Of a stretch of 64,000 bases of DNA, positions 24,599 through 34,006 are shown in pieces (position 1 is the stretch's first letter; each line of letters begins with the position of its first letter). Under the pieces are notes generated by a model, which saw only the letters and a program-made list of their open reading frames with translations, had not been told where the DNA came from and made no database searches. Origin of the DNA: Cryobacterium sp. HLT2-28 (GTDB lineage: Bacteria; Actinomycetota; Actinomycetes; Actinomycetales; Microbacteriaceae); the NCBI RefSeq assembly GCF_004402495.1, contig NZ_SOFH01000017.1, positions 62,001-126,000 on the forward strand, in the 5' to 3' direction. A program made the position numbers and the translations under genes.

Positions 24599-26938
24599 TC
24601 ACCTCCCGGGCCCCGCCGCCGTTCCGGCGATGGAGGGCATGCCGCCCGGGTCGAGGACCGCACCCGGGCCGGCCGCGGCCAGTCGGTGTTCGGCCAGCCA
24701 GCCGTCCAGCTCGGCGGCAGGCACGGGGCGGCAGAGGAAGTAGCCCTGGGCCTGGTCGCACCCGTAGCGGGTGAGGTCGTCGCAGGCCACGGCATCCTCA
24801 ACGCCCTCGGCGACCATGATCAGCCCCAGGCTGTGCGCGAGGTCGATGGTGGAGGACACCAGTGCCGCGGCGCGCGGATCGTCGGACATCGGGAAGACGA
24901 AGGCTCGATCGAGCTTGAGCTCGTCGATGGGGAGTTCGCGCAGGTAGGCCAGCGAACTGTACCCGGTGCCGAAGTCGTCGACCGAGACGCGCACACCACT
25001 CCTCCGCAGCCGGCCCAGGATGTCGCGGGCGCGGTCCCGGTCGTCCATCAGGAACTCCTCGGTGATCTCCACCGTCAATACGGAGGAGGGCAGCCCCCTC
25101 GCCTCGAGCATCGCGCCGATGCGTTCGGGCAGGCCGGCGTCGACCAGGGAGCTGGCCGAGAAATTGACCGCGACCGACAGCGGAGTGCCCTGCCGCTGCC
25201 AGGTTGCGGCCTGGTCCAAGGCGAGGCGAAGAACGATTGTCGTCAGATCGCGCATGAGCCCGGTCTCCTCGGCGAGGGCCAGGAACGTGCCCGGGTAGAG
25301 CAGGCCCAACCGCGGGTGGTTCCAGCGCACGAGGGCCTCGACTCCCCGGACCTGGCCCGTGGCAAGCTCGATCTTGGGCTGGTAGTGCAGCACGAGCTGA
25401 TCCTCGGCGAGCGCCACCCGCAGTTCCTGGAGGGTGCGCAACCGTTCCTGGCCTCGGTTGTCATCGGAATCGACGTAGACGTGGTGGCCGCTGCGCGCGG
25501 CCTTGGCCTTGTACATCGCCATGTCGGCCTTGCGCAGCAGGGTGGTCAGGTCATCACCGTGGTCGGGGAACAGGGCGATTCCGACGCTGGCGCTGGCCTG
25601 GAGGGAGATGCCCGCGAGGGTGAACGGTGCCGCCATCGCCGCGCGCAACCGGCCGGCGGCGAGCACGGCCGCGTCGGGCCCGGCGTCGTCCAGGAGCACC
25701 GCGAACTCGTCTCCGCCCAACCGTGCCAGTAGATCGCCGGAGCGCAGCTGCTCCGACAGACGGGTTCCGATCTGAACCAGCAGGAGATCCCCGATGTCAT
25801 GTCCGAGGCTGTCGTTGACCTCCTTGAAACGGTCGAGATCGAGCAGGAGCAGCGCACTCCGCCCGCCCCGGCGGGCGGCCAGCCGCAACGGCACGTCCGA
25901 ATGCAGGGCGCGGCGATTGGGCAGCCCGGTCAGGTCGTCCGTCCTGGCCAGGAGCCGGAGGTCCGCGACCTTGACCACTCGCCGGAAGGCCAGCTGGGTG
26001 CGCACCCCAGCCAGGAGGATCGTCAGCCCGGCCAGGACGACCGCCAGGCCCGGCACACTCCCCTGGCTCGCCAGCAGCAGGATGCCGAGGGCGGCCGCCG
26101 TCGCCACGGTCGGCACGGCAAGCGGGCCGGCCCCTGCGACGGCGGGATTCGCCGGGCCGCCCCCGCGGGGCAGCTCGTTGGCCCAGACCGCGATGAAGGC
26201 GAGCCCCACGGCCCAGCCGGCGTCCAGCGGCGTTCCACCCTCGTAGGCGGCGGAGTGCTGGAGCAGTGCGTAGGCGGCGTCAGTGGCCGCAAAGATCAAC
26301 AGTCCGCCGGCCAGGAGGATCCAGCGACCCGGCGCCAGCCGCGGAGACGCGGCGATCCCCACCACGGCGGCTACCAGGAACAGGTCGGCCAGGGGATAGG
26401 CGACCCCCACGACGGTCGCGGACGACAGCGGCCCGCTGGCCGCGGACTCCAGGATCGGGCTCAGGACCACGGCAAGCACTCCCGCGGCGCCGAAGGAGCC
26501 CACCGTGCTGTCCAGCAGCGCCGACCACGGGAACGTCCTGGCCTGGCGGTGCACGACCGCTGTCAGGCCGGCCAGGATGAGGGGACTGAACAGCAGGTAG
26601 CCGATGTCAGCCGGAGAGGGAAAGGGCGGACTGCCGCCGATCGGAGCGGAGAGGATGTAGTAGCTGTCGCCGAGGGCGTACGATGTCACGCCGGCGGCGC
26701 ACAGGGCGAGCGGGGCGCGCATGAACCGGGACCTGGCCACGGCGGTCCAACAGACGAGGGTGGACATCCACATCGCCAGCGCGGACAACCAGCCGTCCAA
26801 CGACGGGTTGAATCCCTCGCCCGGGATCAGCAGCACCAGGACGTAACAGGCGACGACCAGCCACATGGCCCAGACCAGCCAGCGCCTGGCGCCCGTGGGA
26901 CGCCAGGATTCCCGGCGTCGTGTGGAAATGCTCAACAT
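24599..26938 (-). CDS. Membrane-bound GGDEF-EAL protein (c-di-GMP synthesis/degradation)
   Basis: The 779-residue protein starts with about nine hydrophobic segments (residues 20-310) of a membrane sensor. A GGDEF domain (about 345-500) with an intact RLGGDEF active site follows. An EAL domain (about 515-760) then has EALVRW, NFSASSL, DDFGTGYSSL and AEGVED motifs. Both active sites look complete, so it may be bifunctional. A c-di-GMP-binding-type YajQ and Tad pilus genes lie elsewhere in the window. The ATG is at 26938; the frame shows no other strong start. Confidence 0.92.
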   Translation of the reverse strand: MLSISTRRRESWRPTGARRWLVWAMWLVVACYVLVLLIPGEGFNPSLDGWLSALAMWMSTLVCWTAVARSRFMRAPLALCAAGVTSYALGDSYYILSAPIGGSPPFPSPADIGYLLFSPLILAGLTAVVHRQARTFPWSALLDSTVGSFGAAGVLAVVLSPILESAASGPLSSATVVGVAYPLADLFLVAAVVGIAASPRLAPGRWILLAGGLLIFAATDAAYALLQHSAAYEGGTPLDAGWAVGLAFIAVWANELPRGGGPANPAVAGAGPLAVPTVATAAALGILLLASQGSVPGLAVVLAGLTILLAGVRTQLAFRRVVKVADLRLLARTDDLTGLPNRRALHSDVPLRLAARRGGRSALLLLDLDRFKEVNDSLGHDIGDLLLVQIGTRLSEQLRSGDLLARLGGDEFAVLLDDAGPDAAVLAAGRLRAAMAAPFTLAGISLQASASVGIALFPDHGDDLTTLLRKADMAMYKAKAARSGHHVYVDSDDNRGQERLRTLQELRVALAEDQLVLHYQPKIELATGQVRGVEALVRWNHPRLGLLYPGTFLALAEETGLMRDLTTIVLRLALDQAATWQRQGTPLSVAVNFSASSLVDAGLPERIGAMLEARGLPSSVLTVEITEEFLMDDRDRARDILGRLRRSGVRVSVDDFGTGYSSLAYLRELPIDELKLDRAFVFPMSDDPRAAALVSSTIDLAHSLGLIMVAEGVEDAVACDDLTRYGCDQAQGYFLCRPVPAAELDGWLAEHRLAAAGPGAVLDPGGMPSIAGTAAGPGR

Positions 26939-27133
26939 CTTCGCCCCCCGCGAGTTCCGTTGACCTCACGCTAGCCGACGGGCGACCCCGCACCCTCGTC
27001 GCCGCTCACCCAGAACGGGTGTCAGCCCGTGCACAGAAGTTCGAACCGACACCGATAGTGCGGATAAGTGCGATTATCGGGGCGGGATGCGCGATCCAGT
27101 GGGTGAGCGCCGCCGGCGCCCAGGCGGGACCGG

Positions 27134-28381
27134 CTACGCCGCGCGCAGCGTGCTGAGACCCGTGGCGAAGGACGCCTCGAACCTGGCGATCTGCGACTGC
27201 GGCACGCCGTTGCCTATGGCGACTTCTCTCCACCGGCTGACCTCGTCGGCGACCTCAGCAAGCACTGCCCGTGCTTCGGCTGCGGATAGCCGACAAGGTC
27301 GGGCGAGCTCCATGAGCCCCTCGGACTCATCCGCGGGTGAGTCAGCACCAGCGATCGTGGTCTGCCGCAGCCCTGGATGCGGGTTCGGGTTCACGTCGAA
27401 CGCCGGGCTGAGTGTCCATCCTCCGCGGCCGTGGAGGAACCCGTGATTGCGGAGGTGGTCGTCGGTGTTGTTCAGCCCGACGCTGATTGCGACGCGACGG
27501 AACAGCTGGAGCGAGTCCTCCTTCGCCTGGGCACTGACCTCGGCGAGGATGTCGGCGATGTCGACGTAGTCGGCGCTTTCGCCATCACGGTGCACGAGCA
27601 TGGTCATCACGCTTGAGTAGCCGATTCGGCCGCCGTTCTCTGTGCGGTCGAACCGGTTGAGCAGGAGCACGTGTCGTCCATCGACGCGTACGAGCCGGCG
27701 AGGGGGCACGGGCACTCCGGCCGCGGCCGCGAGGTCCAGCGCGGTCGCCTCCCAAGCCATGACGTCCCATTCGTCTTCCGGGTGTGGGAACTTCGCGATG
27801 AGCTGGCGGCTGTCGTTGTCGAGCACGGCAGCTTTCGGTCGAGCGCCTCCGAGGGAGCCCGTTCCCGCGGCCAGGAGCAGCTTGAGGGCCTCGTAGCCGT
27901 CGTCGCCTGTGTCTCCTGACGCTGTGTCGGCTGCATTGAGAAGTTCGGGAAGGCTGAGCAGCCGGGGCACGGTGTGGTCCGGCTCGAGGAACGCAGAGCC
28001 TGGTTCAGCCCGGTATCGCAGAGAACCTTGCCGGGTGACGTCGCTGACCCCGGCTAAGAAGTCCGCGTCATCGAAGTCTCGCGGCCGGCGAGACTCTGCG
28101 CGCGCGAGGAGTCGCTCGCGTTTCTTGATGAGGTTGCGCCCCCAGCGGTCCGGCGCTGAGTCCGAGAACGCTCCGGGCAGGCCCTGTGTCTGTTGGGTGC
28201 CGGAGACGAGCTGAAGCGCCGGGTCGAGCGGGTATGCGGAGGTGTGAGCAAGGTAGCTCTGGTCGTAGTGGAACGTCGTCGAGGTGAGGTTACCGCGGCT
28301 ACGGTGGAATTGCGCGCGGCCAGCGAGCACCGTCTCTCCGGCGAGTTCGACGTGCACCTCGAGTGCGTCGTAGAGGGTCAT
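27134..28381 (-). CDS. hipA: HipA-family type II toxin (Ser/Thr kinase)
   Basis: The 415-residue product has the HipA N-terminal subdomain (VELAGETVLAGRAQFH...FHYDQSYL) and the kinase core. SLGGARPKAAV is the Gly-rich Ser loop. KFPHPEDEWDVMAWEATALDLA carries the Lys and Glu. ISVGLNNTDDHLRNHGFLH is the catalytic loop. LSPAFDVNPNP is the DFG-like metal motif. HipA kinases phosphorylate tRNA synthetases or other targets and cause persistence. Its start overlaps the antitoxin gene (ATGA), with antitoxin first as usual. No inactivating change is visible. Confidence 0.92.
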   Translation of the reverse strand: MTLYDALEVHVELAGETVLAGRAQFHRSRGNLTSTTFHYDQSYLAHTSAYPLDPALQLVSGTQQTQGLPGAFSDSAPDRWGRNLIKKRERLLARAESRRPRDFDDADFLAGVSDVTRQGSLRYRAEPGSAFLEPDHTVPRLLSLPELLNAADTASGDTGDDGYEALKLLLAAGTGSLGGARPKAAVLDNDSRQLIAKFPHPEDEWDVMAWEATALDLAAAAGVPVPPRRLVRVDGRHVLLLNRFDRTENGGRIGYSSVMTMLVHRDGESADYVDIADILAEVSAQAKEDSLQLFRRVAISVGLNNTDDHLRNHGFLHGRGGWTLSPAFDVNPNPHPGLRQTTIAGADSPADESEGLMELARPCRLSAAEARAVLAEVADEVSRWREVAIGNGVPQSQIARFEASFATGLSTLRAA

Positions 28382-28674
28382 CGAATGCGCTTCCGCTCGA
28401 GCTGGCCTGCTCGTGCTCGGCCGAGATCGGTGTCAAGTGGCTCCAGCGCCTTGGTGAGCGTCTCGAGGATCCCCAGGGCGCGGGCTACGCGAAGCACGAC
28501 GTGGAAGCTCACGCCCGGATCGCCGTGCTCGAGCTTGCGAAGCGTGTCCCGGCTGATGTCGGCTCGGTCTGCGACCTGGGCGGCCGTGAGCCCGAGGATC
28601 TTCCGCCAGCCGGCGAAGTCCTGACCGATCTCGCCGGCGGATCTGAGGATCGCATTGGGCAGGTCTACTACCAT
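28378..28674 (-). CDS. hipB: HipB-like Xre-family antitoxin
   Basis: This 98-residue protein has a Cro/C1-type HTH (about 20-75: FAGWRKILGLTAAQVADRADISRDTLRKLEHGDPG). It should neutralise HipA and repress the operon. The C-terminal tail is basic (GRARAGQLERKRIR). The ATG at 28674 is just downstream of nested inverted repeats (28691-28745). The toxin gene overlaps its stop codon. Confidence 0.9.
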   Translation of the reverse strand: MVVDLPNAILRSAGEIGQDFAGWRKILGLTAAQVADRADISRDTLRKLEHGDPGVSFHVVLRVARALGILETLTKALEPLDTDLGRARAGQLERKRIR

Positions 28675-28690
28675 GGAACGCCTCCGGACT

Positions 28691-28745
28691 TAATGACGAT
28701 TATTACGGCCACTATAGCGGTTAGTGGCTAGCAAAGCGGTCATTA
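28691..28745. promoter_or_regulatory. Nested perfect dyads in the hipBA promoter
   Basis: TAATGAC (28691-28697) pairs with GTCATTA (28739-28745). Inside it, GCCACTA (28708-28714) pairs with TAGTGGC (28722-28728). Both repeats are perfect 7-mers. The block ends 16 bases before the hipB ATG on the minus strand. It is well placed for cooperative autoregulation by HipB or the HipBA complex. Confidence 0.7.
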
Positions 28746-28755
28746 CTAGCGGTAG

Positions 28756-28920
28756 TTCGTGGCGTAATGCTCCTCGGCGACGATGTGCCAGGGCCGCGTT
28801 GAGCTGGAGTTCGGCGTCTTCGGCGCTGAGTTCACCAGTGAGGATTCGCCGGGCGGATTCGAGGGCTTCGACACTCGGGTAGTGGCCCGCGAGCTGCTGA
28901 CCCTCTCGCGTTCGGGGTGG
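28756..28920 (-). pseudogene. Possible small antitoxin-like gene remnant
   Basis: The minus strand gives GQQLAGHYPSVEALESARRIL, then TGELSAEDAELQLNAALAHRRR. This helical pattern recalls VbhA-type or relatives' antitoxin segments (the ARRILTGELSAEDA part). No start codon or ribosome site fits, and the frame runs on into the hipBA operator. It lies between hipBA and the displaced tRNA terminator. A relic is the best reading; it may be a chance frame. Confidence 0.3.
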
Positions 28921-28937
28921 TTCCCGAAAAAAAGAAA

Positions 28938-28973
28938 GACCCCGTGACCGATGGAATTCTGGGTCACAGGGCC
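28938..28973 (-). terminator. Terminator, apparently the displaced tRNA-Met terminator
   Basis: GACCCCGTGACC pairs with GGTCACAGGGCC around a 12-base loop. On the minus strand the stem is followed by a T-rich run (complement of the A-run at 28927-28937). It directly follows the 3' tRNA-Met fragment at 28979-29019. It therefore fits as the original terminator of the tRNA-Met gene now lying 16 kb away. Confidence 0.75.
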
Positions 28974-28978
28974 TTTAT

Positions 28979-29019
28979 GTGTAGCGGGAGCGGGAATTGA
29001 ACCCGCGACACCACGATTA
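28979..29019. repeat. Distal attachment site: 41-bp copy of the tRNA-Met 3' end
   Basis: The 41 bases are identical to 44955-44995 and cover the tRNA-Met 3' half from the anticodon loop to the discriminator plus 3 bases. After base 29019 the two sequences diverge, and no 5' tRNA half is present. From 29020 to 29305 I see no gene. The start of that stretch holds repeated TTCGACC words (29023-29038) that could be recombinase arm sites. Confidence 0.88.
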
Positions 29020-29305
29020 CGTTCGACCCGATTCGACCTGTTGGACCAACAGCGCGAAACCTCGTCAAACCTCGACTGGACTAGAAGTTCCTGGTAAGAG
29101 GTGATCCGATTCTATCCAAATGCTTCTGCCCACTTAGGCCGGTCTCGACGCAATAAACGGTGAATAAAGGTGCGTGCGTCGAGTCCACTTTCAGAGGGCA
29201 CAGTGACCATCGGATCATAGGATCATCGATGGAGCCTTGGCCGCTCACTTCCTGCAAACTTTGACCCGTCTGATCGAGGTCCCCTGGACGATCATCGTGT
29301 GATCG

Positions 29306-30435
29306 TCACTGGGGATAGGTGCGGTGCTCGGACGGCGCGGTCTCGCTCCCCTGCCCGTGCAGAAGCGTGTCTGCGGTGCGGAGGAGGTCGTCGATCAGCG
29401 CACGGGCGCTCCCATACCGGACCAGAGGCGCTCCCTGGCCCGCCCACAGAGACATGAGATCTCCGACTCCGCGGTCTGCGGCCGTGGGACGGAAACGTCC
29501 GGTGAGCCAGTTCTGCACAGGAAACGGTGCGATTCGATCCGAGTCTTCGAGGTCGCGCGTGAGGCGGTTCGGGACCCCCTGGCGAGTCGGCCACTCAACG
29601 CCTTGGTCAGGACCGTGTGGCCGGCGCCCTCGCTGCCAATGGCGGCACGGTGCACGGGTGCGGCCTCGGACTCCTCGGTTGCGAGAAACGCCGTACCGAT
29701 CTGGACCGCGTGGGCACCCAGATTGATCGCCGCCGCCACGCCTCGGCCGTCGGCGATCCCGCCGGCAGCAATGACCGGAACAGAAACGGCGTCCGCAACC
29801 TGGGGCACGAGAGCGAAGGTGCCAACGAGTGAGTCTTCGGGTTTCCGAAGAAAGGACACGCGGTGACCACCAGCTTCCATACCAGTAGCGACGATGGCGT
29901 CCACGCCGGCACTATCGAGAGCAATCGCCTCATCGACGGTCGTGGCCGTGCCAACTGTGAGGATGCACAGCCCCCGCGCGGCGTCGAGGACCTGCGCCGA
30001 CGGGATACCGAAGACAAAACTCAGCACCGCCGGCCGCGCTTCGAGCGCCGCGGCAAGCTGTTCGTCGAAGGGGGGCAGGTAGGCGGCTGGACGCAGCGGG
30101 AACTCCACCTCGAGTTCGTCAAAGTATGGTCGCAACACGTCGAGGTAGTGGCCAAAAGTTTTCTCATCCGGACGGGTCTCGTCGCTTTCCTCGTGCGGTA
30201 GCCAGAGATTGAGCGCGAAGGGTTTCGACGTCGCACGGGCCAGGTCCCGCGCCGTCGTGGTGATTCGGTCGTAGTCGTAGCCATACAGCCCGTAGGACCC
30301 AAGGCCCCCCGCTTCGCTAACCGCGGCGGTGAGCTTAACGGAAGAAAGTCCGCCAAAAGGGCCGAGCACGATCGGCATCTCAATACCGAACAATCGGGTG
30401 GCTGGAGTGTCGCGCCAGGAACTGTCGGGATTCAT
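29306..30435 (-). pseudogene. Nitronate monooxygenase gene with a single frameshift
   Basis: The first 282 residues or so form an NMO/2-nitropropane dioxygenase TIM barrel: ATRLFGIEMPIVLGPFGG, GVDAIVATGMEAGGHRVSFL, VIAAGGIADGRGVAAAINLGAHAVQIGTAFL with the FMN phosphate loop. After SGRLAR the frame goes wrong. The expected continuation (GVPNRLTRDLEDSDRIAPFP, then VQNWLTGRFRP and LWAGQGAPLVRYGSARALID) is in another frame down to a stop at 29306. One missing G in the C-run at 29575-29579 explains it. This is a real mutation or a homopolymer error. If intact it would oxidise nitronates using FMN. Confidence 0.85.
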
Positions 30436-30525
30436 GAGTTCGCTTTCGTCGTATGTCGCGTTCGGAAGTGACTATTTCATGATCGTCTCTGAAGGCCTAC
30501 GATCTCGAATACTGGGAGGTTCTTG

Positions 30526-30675
30526 ATGGCTGGGCAACGCAATCCGGGCGAGATCGTAGCTCGCGGTGAACCCGTCTGCTGGCTTGAACGAGTGTGCCCG
30601 GAATGCGGCGCGCTGGTCGAGGCGGACCTACCGGCATTGTGCTGGCGCTGCGGCGTCGAGGTCCAACCCCCCTGA
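30526..30675 (+). CDS. 49-residue zinc-ribbon protein, copy 1
   Basis: The gene from ATG 30526 to TGA 30673-30675 follows a strong GGGAGGT site 6 bases upstream. It encodes a protein with PVCWLERVCPECGALVEADL, then PALCWRCGVEV. Two Cys pairs (CPEC and CWRC), 15 residues apart, form a compact zinc ribbon, with an additional Cys-Trp before them. A close paralogue lies at 44428-44571 at the other end of the island. It is divergent from the nitronate monooxygenase gene. No family name is recognised. Function unknown: zinc ribbons of this size act in protein or nucleic-acid contacts. Confidence 0.75.
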   Translation: MAGQRNPGEIVARGEPVCWLERVCPECGALVEADLPALCWRCGVEVQPP

Positions 30676-30839
30676 ATCCACCCTCGGCCAGCCTGTGAGG
30701 ATATCCGGACACTCGGGTTCTGACCCTGGTCAGGCCTGTCTGGCAACCTTGGCTCACCGCACCTGTGAGCTGCAAGGGCACTGGCTTGGCGCGCCGACAC
30801 CATTGAGCACCGACCGTGGCCAGTGGGACATCGATGATG

Positions 30840-31211
30840 TCAGGTGCCAGGGTCATTGGCGAGGTATTCGGCCAGAATCCGCGCATGGTTTATCTGCGGG
30901 TCTTTCGCGCCGTAGACGAGGGTGATGGTCGTCGCGCTGCGCGTCCCGAGTGCGCGCAACTCGGCGATGGCACGGACGGACTCAGGGGCGCCGTCAAGTT
31001 CGGCGCGGTACCGAGTGGCGAACTCCTCGAGGCGTTCCGAATCATGATTCCACCACATGCGCAGTCCTGGCGAGGGGGCCACGTCCTTGAGCCACGCATC
31101 GAGGTGAGCACGCTCTTTCGTTATCCCGCGCGGCCACAGACGGTCGACCAACACCCGGTAGCCGTCGTGGTCGGACACTTCGTCATAGACGCGCTTGATC
31201 CCTATGGTCAT
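30840..31211 (-). CDS. DUF488 family protein
   Basis: This 123-residue protein shows the DUF488 core: [66 protein letters not shown] and [22 protein letters not shown]. The family is widespread and its biochemical role is unknown. Its ATG overlaps the stop of the cytochrome oxidase gene (TCA/CAT overlap at 31208-31211), so the two are translationally coupled. From 30676 to 30839 I see no gene. Confidence 0.88.
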   Translation of the reverse strand: MTIGIKRVYDEVSDHDGYRVLVDRLWPRGITKERAHLDAWLKDVAPSPGLRMWWNHDSERLEEFATRYRAELDGAPESVRAIAELRALGTRSATTITLVYGAKDPQINHARILAEYLANDPGT

Positions 31212-33064
31212 GAGAGCACTGAGGGCGTCGGACCCGTGACCCCTGGCACTGCGGCGGAAGCGACGCCGGGGAAGACTGCCTGATTCCAGGACCGGCTTGC
31301 GTTTCGACTCATCTCGTTCTCCCTTCTAGAGACTGCGTCATAGGTGGGCGCATCTATCGCGTCCTTACCTGGACCGATTCCGACGGTCATGGCCACCTCT
31401 GGGTGGTTCAGGTCGAACGCGGGCCGTTCGGAGCGGATGCGCGGGATCGAGGTGAAGTTGTGCCGCGGCGGCGGGCAGGACGTCGCCCACTCGAGCGAGG
31501 CGCCGAAGCCCCACGGGTCGTTCACGGTGACCAGCGGAGCCTTCCGCGCCGTGATGTACACGTTCAGGAAGAACGGGATCATCGAGACGGCGAGGATCAT
31601 CGCGCCGATCGTCGACAGCTGGTTCATCCAGGTGAACCCGTCTTCGGGCGAGTACGACGCGTACCGGCGGGGCATCCCGACGACGCCGAGCCAGTGCTGC
31701 ACGAGGAAGGTGGTGTGGAAGCCGATGAAGAGGAGCCAGAAGTGCCACTTGCCCAGGCTCTCGTTGAGCATCTTGCCGGTCCACTTGGGCCACCAGAAGT
31801 AGAAGCCACTGAACATGGCGAAGACGACGGTGCCGAAGATAACGTAGTGGAAGTGCGCCACGACGAAGTAGGTGTCGGAGACGTGGAAGTCCAGCGGCGG
31901 CGACGCGAGGATGACACCGGTCAGCCCACCGAAGGTGAACGTGACGAGGAACCCGAGGGCCCAGAGCATCGGAGTCTCGAAGGTCAGCGACCCGCGCCAC
32001 ATGGTGCCGATCCAGTTGAAGATCTTCACCCCGGTCGGTACCGCGATCAGCATGGTCATCAGGGAGAAGAACGGCAGCAGAACGGAACCGGTGACGTACA
32101 TGTGGTGCGCCCAGACCGCGACGGACAGTGCCGCGATGGAGATGGTCGCGTAGATCAGGGTCTTGTAACCGAAGATCGGCTTGCGGCTGAAGACCGGGAA
32201 CACCTCGGACACGATGCCGAAGAACGGCAGCGCGATGATGTACACCTCGGGGTGGCCGAAGAACCAGAACAGGTGCTGCCACAAAATGGCGCCGCCGTTG
32301 GCCGGGTCATAAATATGGGAAAGGAAGATCCGGTCGGATGCGGCGGCGAGGAGCGCGGCGGCCAGCACCGGGAAGGCCATCAGCACGAGGATGGAGGTGA
32401 CCATCGTGTTCCAGGTGAAGATCGGCATCCGGAACATGGTCATGCCCGGCGCGCGCATGGTGATGATCGTGGTGATGAAGTTCACGGCGCCGAGAATGGT
32501 GCCGAACCCGGACAGGCCAAGGCCCACCATCCACAAGTTGCCGCCGACCCCGGGCGAGAAGGTCGTGCTCGCCAGCGGTTGGTAGGCGAACCAGCCGAAG
32601 GATGCCGCTCCCTGCGGCGTGAGGAACCCGCCCACTGCGATGAGGCTGCCGAAGAAGAACGCCCAGAAGGAGAACGCGTTGAGCCGTGGGAACGCCACAT
32701 CGGGCGCGCCGATCTGGAGCGGCATCAGGGAGTTCGCGAATCCGAAGAACAACGGCGTCGCGAACATCAGCAGCATGATCGTGCCGTGCATGGTGAAGAG
32801 CTGGTTGTACTGCTCTTTCGTCTGCACGACCTGCAGGCCGGGCTCGAACAGCTGGGCCCGGATCACCAGGGCCATCACGCCGGCGAGGCAGAAGTAGACG
32901 AAGGAGGTGATCAGGTACATGTACCCGATGACCTTGTGGTCGGTGGAGGTGATCCACCGCACCAGGACGTTGCCCTTCTGGTCTGAAGACGGCGGGCCCG
33001 GGTGCGGGATACTCGCGGGTTCCGTCACCGTGGCCGATCTCAGATCTTGAATCCGCTCGGTCAT
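31208..33064 (-). CDS. ctaD: Cytochrome c oxidase subunit I (orphan, island-borne)
   Basis: The 618-residue product is a haem-copper oxidase subunit I with 12 membrane helices. Metal ligands are visible: the low-spin haem His in [12 protein letters not shown], CuB and proton channel [15 protein letters not shown] (His-Pro-Glu-Val-Tyr), AHHMYVTG, and [10 protein letters not shown] with the haem ligands. It would reduce oxygen and pump protons. No subunit II, III or haem assembly gene is nearby, so it must use subunits encoded elsewhere or be non-functional. The C-terminal 50 residues after [11 protein letters not shown] are atypical. Start at ATG 33064; an in-frame GTG 15 bases upstream is possible. 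DUF488 overlaps its end. Confidence 0.93.
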   Translation of the reverse strand: MTERIQDLRSATVTEPASIPHPGPPSSDQKGNVLVRWITSTDHKVIGYMYLITSFVYFCLAGVMALVIRAQLFEPGLQVVQTKEQYNQLFTMHGTIMLLMFATPLFFGFANSLMPLQIGAPDVAFPRLNAFSFWAFFFGSLIAVGGFLTPQGAASFGWFAYQPLASTTFSPGVGGNLWMVGLGLSGFGTILGAVNFITTIITMRAPGMTMFRMPIFTWNTMVTSILVLMAFPVLAAALLAAASDRIFLSHIYDPANGGAILWQHLFWFFGHPEVYIIALPFFGIVSEVFPVFSRKPIFGYKTLIYATISIAALSVAVWAHHMYVTGSVLLPFFSLMTMLIAVPTGVKIFNWIGTMWRGSLTFETPMLWALGFLVTFTFGGLTGVILASPPLDFHVSDTYFVVAHFHYVIFGTVVFAMFSGFYFWWPKWTGKMLNESLGKWHFWLLFIGFHTTFLVQHWLGVVGMPRRYASYSPEDGFTWMNQLSTIGAMILAVSMIPFFLNVYITARKAPLVTVNDPWGFGASLEWATSCPPPRHNFTSIPRIRSERPAFDLNHPEVAMTVGIGPGKDAIDAPTYDAVSRRENEMSRNASRSWNQAVFPGVASAAVPGVTGPTPSVLS

Positions 33065-33406
33065 CTTCTTGCACCCCACTCACCTGTGATAGACAGCCGA
33101 TCGAAGAGAGCGCGGGTGAGCCGTCGACAGCCGTACACGCCCTCGACCTGGCTCGTATGGTGCAAGAATTTCTCCACGCTTCTCCCTCCCGACGGCACCT
33201 TGCGGCTCCGCATCGGCTGTGGGATGCGACGCACACTCCCGACGACTGGGACCAGGTGCACTACATTGTGAGGATATAGCTCATTTTTAAAGCTGGCAAT
33301 GGTTGTGACTCCGCGACCGTTGCGGCCGCACTCAGTGGGTCAGGACGCCTGCGCCCCGCAGGAACGAAGCCTCAATGGAACAGGTTCAGACCCAAACAGG
33401 GATCGG
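33065..33406. other. Intergenic region upstream of ctaD
   Basis: This 342-bp stretch lies between ctaD and the end of ribA, both read leftwards. It should hold the ctaD promoter and the end of the ribA transcript. A TA-rich patch (TTTTTAAAG at about 33283-33291) stands out from the GC-rich surroundings. No gene or strong hairpin is recognised. Confidence 0.4.
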
Positions 33407-34006
33407 TCACGCAGGGGTCGTCGCACCTAGCAGGTGTCCCATTCGTGCCTGCTTGGTCGACAGGTAAGCGGTGTTGAACGGACTTTCTCCGACGACGAGC
33501 GGCACGCGCTCCACGACGATGCCGCCCCGAGCCAATTGGTGAAGCTTGTCAGGGGTATTCGTGATCAACTGCACCGAGTGAATGCCAAGTTCGTCCAAAA
33601 TCGCCACAGCGGCTGAGTAGTCGCGTTCATCGGCAGGGAGTCCGAGCGCGAGGTTGGAATCCAACGTGTCCAAACCAGACTCCTGAAGTCGATATGCCTT
33701 GAGTTTGTTGATGAGACCGATACCGCGCCCCTCGTGGCCGCGCATGTAGATGACGACCCCGCCGCATCGAGCGATCATGTCGAGCGCCGCATCGAGTTGC
33801 GGGCCACACTCACACTTCAGCGACGAAAATGCCTCACCGGTGAGACACTCGGAATGAACGCGGACGAGCCCGCCGTCACCGAGGAGACCCGAGACGATAG
33901 CGAGGTGTTCCGCGCCGGTGACAAGATCCCGATATCCCCGAAACTGAAAGTGCCCATATTTTGTGGGCACTCGGGTTTCGACCTCGAAGACCACCCGCGC
34001 GTTCAC
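33407..34006 (-). CDS. ribA: GTP cyclohydrolase II (stand-alone)
   Basis: The 199-residue enzyme opens the imidazole ring of GTP to start riboflavin synthesis. Zinc ligands Cys54, Cys65 and Cys67 are in [20 protein letters not shown]. The [19 protein letters not shown] segment holds the catalytic Arg and substrate contacts, and [10 protein letters not shown] and LITNTPDKL follow. It lacks the DHBP synthase domain normally fused to it in actinobacteria, so it is probably a second copy. Its ATG overlaps the transaldolase stop codon. The whole tal-ribA-oxidoreductase set reads as one operon. Confidence 0.93.
   Translation of the reverse strand: MNARVVFEVETRVPTKYGHFQFRGYRDLVTGAEHLAIVSGLLGDGGLVRVHSECLTGEAFSSLKCECGPQLDAALDMIARCGGVVIYMRGHEGRGIGLINKLKAYRLQESGLDTLDSNLALGLPADERDYSAAVAILDELGIHSVQLITNTPDKLHQLARGGIVVERVPLVVGESPFNTAYLSTKQARMGHLLGATTPA

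Noticed and set aside
27063-27078. GATAA-N6-TTATC dyad between hipA and the GGDEF-EAL gene
   Set aside because: The arms are only 5 bp and the site lies at the hipA 3' end side, away from a clear promoter. It is too short to call as an operator.
28979-29019. The left tRNA-like sequence as a complete tRNA gene
   Set aside because: Only the 3' half is present. After the anticodon loop the sequence does not fold into an anticodon or acceptor stem, so it is an attachment-site relic.
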